From: Tubiluchus corallicola
Lineage: Eukaryota > Priapulida > Priapulimorpha > Priapulimorphida > Tubiluchidae
Assembly: GCA_030141605.1 (NCBI GenBank)
Contig: JAQGDQ010000012.1
Location: 436,001 to 500,000 of the forward strand
Direction: 5' to 3'
DNA: 64,000 nucleotides
Shown: in pieces, positions 22,030 through 33,388 of the stretch
How the letters are laid out: every line of letters begins with the position of its first letter
Numbering within the stretch: the stretch's first letter is position 1
Translations under genes and position numbers: made by a program
Notes under the pieces: model-generated
Seen by the model: the letters and a program-made list of their open reading frames with translations, nothing else
What the model was told of the DNA's origin: nothing
Databases searched by the model: none

Positions 22030-25000
22030 ATGGCACCTCCGTGCTGTAAAATTTGTGTATCCTTCGTTAACATTACTAAATATGTTCCTGTATTATTCAT
22101 AACGTCTATCATTGCCTGGTCATATTATGCCTATGTAGTGGAACTTTGCTTTAGTAAGTTAAGCTTGCTGAATTAGTAGTCATTATTTAATTTCAGACGT
22201 TTAATAGGTACTGCCTTTTATCAGTTTGTTGCTTTTCATGGTTAAAAATATTAATTATTATGGTGAAATTCAGTTTCACCCTATAGAAAATGTGATGAAA
22301 TATTCGTAGCGTGCACTACAGAATCACGACTATTTTGTCAAAGAGCTGTACAAAAAATGTCGTTCTCAGGCTGCAGAAGTGCAAATTCGAAAAAACAACG
22401 CGGATTTCCTGGGGAAGTGAGACTGGAGGAGGTGCAGTTTGTGCCTTGCCTATTAACATATTCACTAGATTTTGATTTACAAAACTTTTTCTTGAAATTG
22501 CCAATTTGCTGCCCTTCGATAAATTTTTGTTCTTTCAAGGGATTATTGAGTGAGTTTATTAATAAAACACTGCACAATGCTGTGTTCCTTATACATAACA
22601 AGGCATGCTAATTGAAGCTTAATTCAGTTCAGTTAAATCAGTTTTATTTCCTCAACTTTAGTTTCAGGTAAAATAGTTATTAGATAAAATTAGTCACTAA
22701 CGCAGCTGCTCCTTTTTTAAGAAAAAAGTTAACTTTGTAAGTGCATGATTTTATAATTATTAAGATTATGTGCTAGTTTTTTTCAAAAAATATGAATTAA
22801 ATTACAGTTGCATTAAAGACAGTTGGTTTTGCAAGCAGTTACTAATCAAAAAAATTTTTAGCATTAAGGAATTGAACTGAAATTACAATGGTTGATTAAG
22901 GATTATTGAAACACTAAATTGAAAATTAGAATTGATCAGAAACATGCGTTCAATGTAAATTGCAGGCAAAAGTAATACAAACAAACGTGAAAAAAATCGG
23001 AAAATGAAACAAACATCACAGTATAAATATATTAGAACTAACGAAAAGAGACAGAACAAAAATCAGTTTGGAGTGCTCAGCCATAAATATGTTATATGAA
23101 ATACAAAAAGAACAAATAACTTTATACCTTGCATAAACAATAGCACATCAGGAAGATCAATCTAAAGGAAAAAATGGGCAAATAAAATCGTAAATGGCTA
23201 TTTAGAGTGACACAGTATTACATTGAAAAATAAAGCATGGTAGACATGCTTGGCTTATTGTCAAGCAAAACACAAACAAAAAAACAGCTCAAAGCAAAGC
23301 TAGAGCAAATAAAGACATAAATTGCTAACAAAAACTAATATAATTTAGAGTTTCAGCAAAAATAAGCAAAGCTAACATATAGAACTAGAATGCACTATTT
23401 AAAGGTTTAATGGGTACTTGCAGAAGACCCAGAAGACCTCCAAAAATGGTTTAGTTAACCTGTTCAGTATTATAAGCGCATTTTCCTTATATTACTGTAC
23501 AGAGACATTACATTTTTAAGCAATTTTATTAAACGTTTATATTTCTCTTAACGATAAGATCCCAAATTAAATAATTAAATTTATGCAGATATTTTTGCCA
23601 GCTTTATAATAATTATGGGCTTGCTATTTTGTAATTCATTGCATATGCTATGAATTGTATGATCATTTTTAGTTGATGAATCTATAATACAAAACAATGA
23701 CACTGCTATTATAAATCAGCTGAGCCATTAATGCATGTTATGAATGCACATGCTCATGATTTAGATACATGCCAGTCACGGTCACTGCTTTAATCAAGTA
23801 GCTGGTAATGTCTGTAATGTTACCTAACTTTCATGCATACCTTCAGCAGAAGCCAACAGAACTTCTCAGTTGGAAACTTATTATCATACACAGTGGCATA
23901 TGGATAAAATCTGGAAATACACATGAGGTTAGCAGGCTTCTGTATGAGAACAATATCAAATATTGGAGTCTCACATTAAATGTGTTAAATTGTTAAATAG
24001 TGATTGGATTTAGATTGTTGCGGCTTAGCAGTTCTTATGGCTTAAGAAAGATTTTCATTAACTTGTAGCTCGCTAAGTGATATTTGTATAGCATTTACCA
24101 TACTCAATTAAATATTTACAAATCTGTAACAATCTAGAAATTCACAATTGTTGGCAGGTAACTACCAATATTTAATTACTGTTTTGCATTGTCAAATTTC
24201 ATCATGAAGGAAACTAATTAAGAAAAAAATATTATTCTATTTTCCAGAAAGCATTGAATCAGCTACTGTGAAAGGTATGTCTTTTTCAGGCTTCTAACAT
24301 TGGGTTCAGGCTTGAATTTGTACTCTACAGAAACTTTTTAAATGTTAGTACCTACAGAGTAGTGTAGTATGTACTGTAGTAAGTGGTGGGCTGATACTGA
24401 TATTTTCGTTTACTATGACTGCCAGTATTGTATAGTATCTTATTCTACTATATTGCAGACATGCATATATATTTTTTGGTGCTACCACTATTGTCTGACT
24501 TGGGTTAATTTTTTTCATTTTTTTGCTTTTATTACAAAATAATTAATTCTTTGAATGCCCCAAACTACAATGACTTTCTGATTAAAACTAAACAAGAAAA
24601 TTGCTGCACTATCTAGTTTCAAGATTTTTGTGGTTGTCTTGTCCAGCAAACAAATTGTGCAAACAACCAGGTGGTCGTGTGTAGTTTTACGATATTCAAA
24701 TTAAGCTGCAGATTTGTAAAGTTATGTAATAGATATTTGAAACTTGTGATTGCGTGGGATTTATTAATTTATGATTAATAAACAGTGATGTAAACTGATT
24801 TAGAAGAGCAATGTCTAAACATAAGATGTTGAACAAATGAATATTTAAGCATTTTGTGTCATTTGTCAAGTATGATGGATTAAAATAGGCTAAATATTAT
24901 ACTTGTGCATAATTGAAAAAATGGGTATTACACCTAAATAACTGAGAACACAAAGTTTTTGGATCTTACATAGAAATGCTTTGTATATTTATATGTATAT

Positions 25001-28000
25001 ATGGATTTTTATTAGTTTAATATTTCAGTTCTTATATTCTATTTAGTGTGTGGCCCATTGGTATTAGTTATAATAAATAATCTGACAAAACTGAATGAGT
25101 CTTGGTTAACACCAGTGCACAATAATTCAGTGAAACTAGCTAGCTAGGCAGTAATGTAGGGCGCGGAGTATGCCACTAGCCAAAGCTAGACACTTCCGCT
25201 AAGACGCATATGCTAAATTTGCGGAAAAGCAGTGTCATATATGGGCAGCCCAAGTAGGGCACTGGCAATTTCTGTCGAGAATCGAGAATTATCACATAAT
25301 AAAACATAAAACAAAATTTGTTTTAGAAAAAAGGTAACTTTATAATAATGATGGATAGTCCTTGACAATTTACAAATGTATTTTTTTACAATAATATCAT
25401 CATTATTATTAGCTCCATTAATATCATCATAACATGAAACTAAGTATCTAATGCTTTAAAGAGAGAAACTATGTAGGGCACATAGCTCGCTAGCCCATTT
25501 GCTTAGTAGAAAACAATTATTTGTCCAAGAGGTAGTGAAACAGATTACCTGTCTGTGAAGTGAGATAAAATAAAAAAAAGGATAAACAAATGTTTGAATT
25601 GCCTAAAATCGGGCTCATTTTGCTTCAAAATGGTTAATATTAAAGCCAAATTTAATATTGACCATTCTACTAGCTCAGAATAAGATTCCTTTATTTTATC
25701 AGATGTGTAATAAATTATTGAACGTATATTGACGTTTTCAATTATTATTATTAAATAAACAAGGACAACGGATGCTGCCAGTACGGTTAACCACTCAATT
25801 TGTGACTTGTTTTTAGTGTCCTACTTGAGCAGCCCATGTACGTCAATTGTCCTACTTCGGCTAGTGTCCTACTCCACTCCCAACAAGTAAAACTAGCAAC
25901 TTTCAGGTGTGGCCTTTCAAAGCAATACACAGAAACTGTCTGTATTGTATAGGTATATAGCACACTTTATAATCATATGATGTAAATGTAGTTGTTAGTA
26001 ATGGCTATCATGTACAGTATTTTAGGGAATAAACATAGAAAATTGCTCTATTAAACTGGCTTAAGATTAACTGTACAAATGTAATGCTGAAAAATTATTT
26101 ATGTTTCAGTTTTTTATCTGGTTTTCTATCATGTGCTGCTGTTTATGTTTCTGTGGTCTTACTACAAAACAACTTTCACTAGTCATGGGAAAATACCTCA
26201 GCAGGTCAGTTTAGCTTCTTAGCACATTTTGAAAATTTTGCTGCAGGATTTTTTCTGAATATGTATGGTTACCACAGTTGAGATTAGGAACTGGTGTCTT
26301 AGACTTAGGACTTGAATGTTTTGGGTTTTTACTTGATGTAAGATTTGACCAGTTGGTTTGTTTGAACTTGCTTTCTGCTTTGGAACACACAACATTTCAT
26401 ACTCTCAGTTTAGCAGCTGAACTGCAAAAAATATAGAACAAACTTTTTCTTAATATCCAATTATTATTTTGAACCTTACGTCTGTAAAGTTTGTGGATAT
26501 CACCTTTAAGGACTACATCATAATATCAAGTACATACATTTGACTTTTTAACGCAGATTATCCCAAATAAGGTCATGAGGCCACTCAGTGTAATTGGTTG
26601 CTGATGGAAAATGTGAATACATGTCTAGAAAATTATATTTATTATATTATATTATAAAATTATATTATTTATAAATAATTTTTTTATCAGTGAAGCAGTT
26701 GTTAAGTGATGGATGTTGTTATCCATTTCTGTTTCTGTCTGCATTGTTCTGCACTGGTACAGGCATGTGAAGGTTTAGCTTTTGGCTGTTTAATAAATTG
26801 TGGTAGGACTTAACTCGACATTGACTTGTAAATTCACTTGAGACTCGCCACTAAAGACTTACTAACAGACCTGTTGGTTGTAAACAAAGGTAAAAGTTTT
26901 ATGCTTGATAAACTTTTGTGTCGAAATTACCACAACTATAATTCTAGGCAGTAACTATTACAGAACTTCAAGACTTGAGTCATCATTTTACAATTTTATA
27001 TGGGCCACTGCACTATAAATATGTAGCTTCACATTTATTTGTTTTTCACCCCCATTTCTCTTATTGAGGCTAAACAAGTTTCATTTTTACATTTTTTGGA
27101 CAGTTCTATTTATCTCAACATGATGCTGATGAGATAGAAAATGCAGAAACACAAGACAAGCAACGTCAGATTTTAGCTAAATGTGCTAAACGGCTTCCTG
27201 TCTATTGTCGAACTATGAATGGGTGTAAGTGTTTATTGTTACTTGAACGGAAGCTAGAAGTGTAAAATCTTCTAAAGCCATAACTGTCGCTATTTACATA
27301 ATATGATATTAGATCATTGATCTCCTAATTTTCAACTGTCAGAAAAAAAGTTCATTTGATTAGGTTGTTAATATCATAAAGTAGCTTCTTTTCAAATACT
27401 TTGAAACAGTACTGTTTTTTCTACTAAGCAGAAAAAAATATAATGGAGGCGAAACATATTTTGCTACTAGTTTTGCTGGTTAGCCTTTTTTCCAACTTTC
27501 AAGCTGGGAAATAGTACTTCGGCTGCAGTACATGTTTTGACACTGACCATGTACTGTGTTAAAATCATTCTCTACAGTGACAGTGTGTTCTAACATGATC
27601 TAAGCTCGCCTTTCGCGAAAACGTTTCATCTTTTTGGCAAGAAACGATTATTAGTAATTTAACGTAAAGTTAATATGCAAAAATAATCTTGGTAATTATT
27701 GAGTGTTGGCTAATTTAAGTGATTAAATACTGGTATAGGTTTCAAAATGAAGTTTCAAACCATTATAAAACTGTTTATTGCAAAAAAGAATGTGGTTTTG
27801 ATTTTAAGTATATTTGTGTTGCCTTGCATTGTTTACGACAAATAAAGATACTGACTATATATGCACTGATTATGGTTATATCTACCATGTGTTTTAAATC
27901 GAAATATTATTCACATGTTTCAAGTGCACATAGAATACACAAACTTAATTTGGGATGTCTTATTTTACATCTATATTTGCAAATTGAATTTAAACTTTTC

Positions 28001-31000
28001 GCCATTTTTCCAGGTCATCGTTTCTGCGAAAAATGTCAATTGCTGAAACCAGATAGGTGTCACCACTGTTCTGTTTGCGGTATTTGTGTTTTGAAAATGG
28101 ATCACCATTGTCCATGGTAAGCCTAAAGTCTAATGTTAAAAATGTTACTTTAGTTGTAACTTGCAATTCACATAGTAGTTTGAATGGTTGCATATTCCTC
28201 TAATTATGGCAAATAAATTAACCGTAGTTAGGAGTTGTAAAAAATTTAATACAAGTTAAACAAGGCTAAACAAGACCGTTTCAGACCTATAAATTTATTA
28301 GTGTTCGAATTTAAATATTTGTAAACTATTTAAAAATGTGATCATTCGCATTGTGATATAAACTTCTACCTCTAACATCAAAATTGTCTTTTTCAGGGTG
28401 AACAATTGCATAAGTTTTACAAACTACAAGTTTTTTGTACTTTTCCTTGGGTACGGCTTATGGTACTGTTTGTATGTAGCATTCACTTCTCTGCCTTACT
28501 TCCTGACTGTGTTTGAGGTAAGTTTCTTAAATGTAGCTGAAATCACGCTAAAATTAAGTGTTATTTGTTTAGTGCTTATGATAACATAGAGTTTTAATAG
28601 TAGCACTATTTGTAGAATAAGCATTTCTTTTATTACTTATGAATGCTTTGGCTGCACTGTGCAGCCTTGCGTGGTTGTTTAGTTCAACTCAAGTTCCAAA
28701 TAATATAAGCTATATCTGGGCAAATGCTCCGTATAAGATTATTGATGAAGTTATGATAGTTTGGCAAATTGCTGCAAGGCAAGTTTCTTTGAATCACTGT
28801 TGGACAGACATAACCACAGCTTTTAAAACCCATGAGTAGTATCAGCTTAACTTTTAAGATGAAAGAATAATAAGGCCTATTTTATTAACAATAAAGAAAA
28901 CAATGTAAAAGTTACACTATTGTAGTGTGCTTCATTGCACGACTGTTGTCAAACTATCTAGTATGTTGTTCATAATATGTTACTTTTTGCTTATTGTAAT
29001 AACTATGTTACCCACAGTAGGTATAAAGCATTAGTATGTTATGTAGTAATAAGCAGGTTGCATATTTTGCTATGTGATGCATCTCACAATTTTCTTATGG
29101 ACTTTTTCATTTTTCAGTTGGGCTATCGAGGAGTTCGTCAGCTTCAGGTTTTGTTTCTGTTTTTCGTTGCTTGCTTGTTTGCAATCAGCCTTGTCTGTTT
29201 GTTTGGTTATCATCTCTTCCTCATTTCCCGGAACAGAACAACATTAGGTTTGTATCTAAAGACATTCAATTTAGTAATTACTTACTCCTAATTGCATGTA
29301 GGCTGCTGAAAAACCTGCAGTTTTTTTCCAGCCAACCCCCATTAACAATTTATTAAGAATTGTGCAAACTGATTTTCATTACAAGTTTGTTTAAGAATTT
29401 ATGTAATGTAGTTTTTAGTGCTTTTCACTCTAAATCTGTTTGAGAGTCAGATTTTTTTAGATTTTTTTTGCTTCATATATATACATACTTGATTAAAGCT
29501 TAGGTGCTTAATAAAACAACTTTTTACCATATTGAATATTTTGCGTAAAACTGACTGTTATTCAACTTGAAAAAGTTATATTACTTAAAAAGGTTAAAAC
29601 ATTAAAAGGTTAAAGATTAAAAAGCCTTTGATGTGATTGGTGAAATTACATTGTTTAAATTAGGTTTGGTAGCTTATTTTAAAGTGCAGTTTCGAAAGAA
29701 TTGTTTATGCCTTAAACTAAATAAATCAGAGCACAAAAATCGGGTAAAAATATTTAGCTCTTATGTGGTGTCATCATTTGAATGTGAAAAAGAAATATGT
29801 TATTATTGCTCAAGCACAAAGTAATATTAGTCCCTATGTTCCTATGACATATATTTAAGTTATTTTATTTAAGATATCACAATGATTTTTGATTTGTTTA
29901 GAAACATTTAGAACACCAATGTTTTATACCGGTCCAGATGCCAACGGATTTAATCTTGGACTTCAAGCAAATTTCCAGGAAATTTTTGGGAACCAATGTG
30001 AAAAATGGTTTCTTCCCATATTTACAAGGTATGTATATTTAAGAGGTAATAGGTAGCTAATTGTTTTTTGACTGATTTTTTTATTTGTACTATAATCCGC
30101 AATTAAAATAAACTGTAAGATGCAAGAAAGTGAAGAAAGAATCCATGTGATATCCATGTTGTTGTTTTCTCCCTCAATTTTAATAGAGTCCATAACTGGA
30201 AAACATTAACTTAGGCCAGTATTGATGTGTGGTTAATGAAAGTTTGTAATTCGAGTGACTTTAAAAAATGTCGATTAAGTCAGTTAACCGTGCCACCAGG
30301 TGACATATACATGAATATGCCATTACTGTACAACTCACTTATACAGAACTAGCTATATGCCTGCCAGCTATAGACTTACACTCTACCAAGTAATTGAAGC
30401 CAACAATTCAAGAACTTTGCAATTTTGCCTTCACTTTCGGTGACACATTTATTTGCAATATGCCATGGCCATGAGTTGCCACTTTGTTGATGATTCGTCA
30501 CAAGTTTCAAATTTTCAACTGTGTCTTTAGGGCAGCTGCAGGCTGTAGAATCTGTAATGATTTTATGTATGTAATCATGTGACATGTCATAAGCAATCTG
30601 TCACAATTTGAGCTATTCAAAAATGAACTTTGACGTACTACAGGCATACCTTTATTTAGAAATTATTGTTTTATCTGTTTAAATCTATCACTGATCTGTG
30701 TAAGTATTTAACTCTACACGTTTACAGCTTTCTGGTTCTCCATACGTGCTGCTTCCCCAATACATAAGATTATTAACTAATGCAAAGTTTTTATGTAAGG
30801 GATTCTAACAGGATCTATGATCATGTGTTCGAATCTAGAGCAGGGTAAGATGATTATGCTTATATTTTGCGTGCATTTTAAAAGGACGTTGAAGCATTAT
30901 AATTTCTTTGCAAGTTTTGGTGACGGCTTGAGCTATCCAACACGCACAATTGACCTAGACACGGAACGGCTACTAGGTGATCCAGAAGGACAAACTCAGA

Positions 31001-31080
31001 CGTTTACTGATGATGTGGATGATCACTATGTGCACTTTAATGGTAATGATAAGCTACGAGTGAACACTTCTAATCAATAA
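22030..31080 (+). CDS. DHHC palmitoyltransferase, tandem copy 2 (ZDHHC2/15/20-like)
   Basis: Paralogue of the upstream gene with the same expected activity. Coding exons: 22030-22153, 24248-24274, 26110-26204, 27104-27224, 28014-28116, 28397-28517, 29118-29247, 29902-30028, 30915-31080. Intron phases 1,1,0,1,2,0,1,2 match copy 1 exactly, giving 337 residues. Visible landmarks: [11 protein letters not shown] in TM1; the Cys-rich zinc domain; DHHC at 152-155 followed by PWVNN; TTLE at 238-241; NGFNLG; and a 50-residue acidic cytosolic tail after GDGLSYPTR containing [13 protein letters not shown]. The dileucine-like ERLLG could be a sorting signal of the kind known for ZDHHC2/15 tails (inference). 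An upstream ATG at 22023 is out of frame and stops after eight codons. A candidate AATAAA is at 31843-31848. The intron before exon 5 happens to be open in frame, producing a misleading 133-codon frame from 27719. Confidence 0.92.
25159..25881. mobile_element. MITE with long imperfect inverted repeats in intron 2 of DHHC gene 2
   Basis: The left end runs GGGCGCGGAGTATGCCACTA, then a GCTAGACACTT-type repeat, then ATATGGGCAGCCCAAGTAGG. The inverted right end runs GGGAGTGGAGTAGGACACTA, then a GAAGTAGGACA repeat, then ACATGGGCTGCTCAAGTAGG. The inverted repeats are about 100 bp each and are built from a recurring GTAGGACACTRG-like unit. Length is 723 bp, with no transposase frame. A target duplication is not certain, so the superfamily is left open. 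Confidence 0.7.
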
Positions 31081-31442
31081 TATGCACACATTCTGCATTT
31101 CTAGATATTTTTATTTTTTGTTCTTTTAACTGTGGTAGTAGGCTAGTGGATTAGTATCACTGAACCAATAGAAGTTGGTTAACTATATTCTCTGGTTGTC
31201 ATTCAGCCATTTGCTAGCTAGGTCTCGGTTAACTTCATGGCAGAGCCTGCATTCATCTTTGCCATGTGTTAGCTTGCTTTATTGCTTGCTTGCACTCAAA
31301 TTGTAAAACTGTTTTTGCTTCACTAGCAACTTTCTGTTTCACTTTATTTAACCTTACCAATTGATTTTCATTTTCCAGTTTTTTACTGAAATTATTGAAC
31401 TTCTTTGTTTTTTTAAATTTAAGGAATTTTGTTTTTTTTCAG

Positions 31443-31477
31443 GTGTCTCTACCAGGCTCACTACAATTGTGGAGTGA
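31443..31477 (+). other. Possible alternative 3' exon of DHHC gene 2
   Basis: A strong acceptor (TTTTGTTTTTTTTCAG) ends at 31442. The last coding exon of copy 2 contains a good internal donor, G|GTAATG, after position 31042. Joining the two keeps the frame and would replace the last 13 residues with a tail ending STRLTTIVE before TGA at 31475-31477. There is no transcript evidence; this is inference from splice signals only. Confidence 0.25.
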
Positions 31478-32647
31478 TGAAAAGGTGATATTTGTCGGAA
31501 ATTAAGCATAGATATTCGTTATTAAATGCTATTTTGTCCTATTTTACTCTTATCTATTTTTTCAGCTTATTCTTAAGCCAAAGACATTTATTTATTTATT
31601 TTATTTATTTACGTGCCAGCTAAAACCTTGTTACAGGACTTTACGATTGTTGTGTTAAATTATGATAAGTTATTAAGAACTACAATATGATCAGTTGGGA
31701 AAGCAATTTAATTAAGTATTTATTGATAAACATATAGCAGACAATACTAATAGTTACTACTGATATTGTTCTAGCAGCTGCTATTTATTCAAATTGTAAC
31801 TTTCAGTGTTGCTTGTTCTGTTACGCTGTTTCCTATTGTTGTAATAAAAGTTCAAGCTCATGTGTATAATTTACAATGATTGTCAACCGCTGAAACGGCT
31901 TTTACAAGAAAATTCCACGTTTGTCTCCATTTGCTAAGAAGGATATTTTAGTTTCGTATTAAATACCGCTTCTAAATCAAGTTTTATCAGTTGTTGTACA
32001 ATAAGTACATGGTTTTGCATACAGTCTTGAAAATATGATTTTGATAACTGCTAACTAAAATTGTTTAGTCATTTTGAATGTGTTTCACAACAGTCTATTC
32101 CGTGAACTAAAAACGTGTGTCCGTAACATTTATGTTAGGTTATGATGGTCAGTTTAACCATTCTCAGTGGATTTTATTTCTTGTCTGATTTAAATTTTTG
32201 TTTGTTAAATTAAATCATATAGTTTAACAGAAATTTTATATCCAACATTTGTCATTGCTAGCTAAGTTGTAAGTATATCGTTACAGAGCAGACACTTTCA
32301 TAAAAACTCATTTCGCTTTTTATTGCAGGGGCGAAACTGAAATTTTTTAAAATCTTGTGTAATTTTAATTTTGTGTCATTTATCTAGGTGTTTCATATAA
32401 CAGTTGCTATTGAGATGTTCTATTAAATGTCACATACTCACTACATGGTTTCAGAGCTAGAAAAAATGGCCCAGCAATGTTTCTACAGTGTATAGATATC
32501 TCTCTGTTATATAAAGCATTTTGTGATTAATAACATGCATATTAAATTATTCTTTCTTAATATGAATGTTTTTGTTGTTTCATCTGAAATCTAAAGTTAG
32601 ATGCAGTTGAACAGTTGTTATTTTCTGAGACATAACAGGTGATCATT

Positions 32648-33379
32648 TCAAATGAGTATTAAAAATAAATGAGGAAGAAAAATTAGAACCGTAATAGGTG
32701 AAAAGACCACGTCATATGGGTAGACATTGAATGTGGCAGAAATCACTTCTTTCATCTGATAGATACTGAATGACTGCTGTTTGCATCGTATATATGGGTT
32801 ATCCAGGATGATCTCTATATTCTCATAACCACATTGTAAGTGCAGCTGGTAAATTTTAAAACCAATCACAGTCAAGAGACATCCTAGTATCAAAAACAGC
32901 AAAAGAGCAAGGGATATGTTCCGCATTTGTCTTAGACCAGTTTTAGTCTTCGCATAGTCACTCCCTTTTGATTTTAAAAGAGGAGCATTGCACGGAATAT
33001 CCAAGGAGTTGCCAGTGCATGCTAGTTTGTATCTGTGAATTATTGCTGTTCTTGAGGCCCAAGCTTGTGCCAGACGATGCCCCTTTGTTGCATCTGCAGG
33101 AACCTTCAACGACATCACCTTAAACCGATCCTCAGTGGAACTGACTGCACCAGGCAAAAGCTGAATGGAAGCTTGCTTTTTAGCTTTTGGTTGGATTATT
33201 AAGGAATTTGGTGAAATCTTGTATTTGTCACGAGTATTTGCTTTTATCTTAATTGCTAGGATGTCATCGGATGTGTTTTGCAGTATTAGTTTTTCTCCTT
33301 CATCAATGTTTTGATGTACGGTAAAGTCAAGCTGGCGTGGATAGAGGTGCAGTGTTGGGCTTGGAGCATCGCCAGCCAT
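32648..33379 (-). CDS. MSP-domain ER membrane protein (VAP/MOSPD2-like)
   Basis: A 243-residue protein read from an uninterrupted frame. Residues 8-122 form a major-sperm-protein fold: L-x-L-Y-P at the start; LILQNTSDDILAIKIKA, the conserved N-x-x-D/S and F/I-K-I-K strand; DKYKISPNS, matching the Y-x-V-x-P-N-S signature; and DRFKVMS, corresponding to the K/M residues that bind FFAT motifs in VAPs. One strong transmembrane helix follows at 154-176. VAP and MOSPD2 proteins are ER tail-anchored contact-site tethers. Here about 65 residues follow the helix, including a second hydrophobic stretch at 225-243. That is unusual for a tail-anchored protein and could mean a missed splice donor. An acceptor (TTTCTTACAG) ends 10 bases upstream of the ATG, so the 5' UTR is probably spliced. 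The closest look is MOSPD2; the CRAL-TRIO domain of that protein is absent. Convergent with DHHC gene 2. Confidence 0.8.
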   Translation of the reverse strand: MAGDAPSPTLHLYPRQLDFTVHQNIDEGEKLILQNTSDDILAIKIKANTRDKYKISPNSLIIQPKAKKQASIQLLPGAVSSTEDRFKVMSLKVPADATKGHRLAQAWASRTAIIHRYKLACTGNSLDIPCNAPLLKSKGSDYAKTKTGLRQMRNISLALLLFLILGCLLTVIGFKIYQLHLQCGYENIEIILDNPYIRCKQQSFSIYQMKEVISATFNVYPYDVVFSPITVLIFLPHLFLILI

Positions 33380-33388
33380 AGTTTATAC

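Noticed and set aside
22357-22611. 84-codon open frame with opposing open frames on the minus strand
   Set aside because: Lies in intron 1 of DHHC gene 2; no family resemblance; the shadow frames on the other strand show simply a low stop density.
27719-28120. 133-codon plus-strand open frame containing DHHC
   Set aside because: Only its last 103 bases are a real exon (28014-28116) of DHHC gene 2. The upstream part is intron that happens to be open; the acceptor at 28012-28013 and the comparison with copy 1 settle it.
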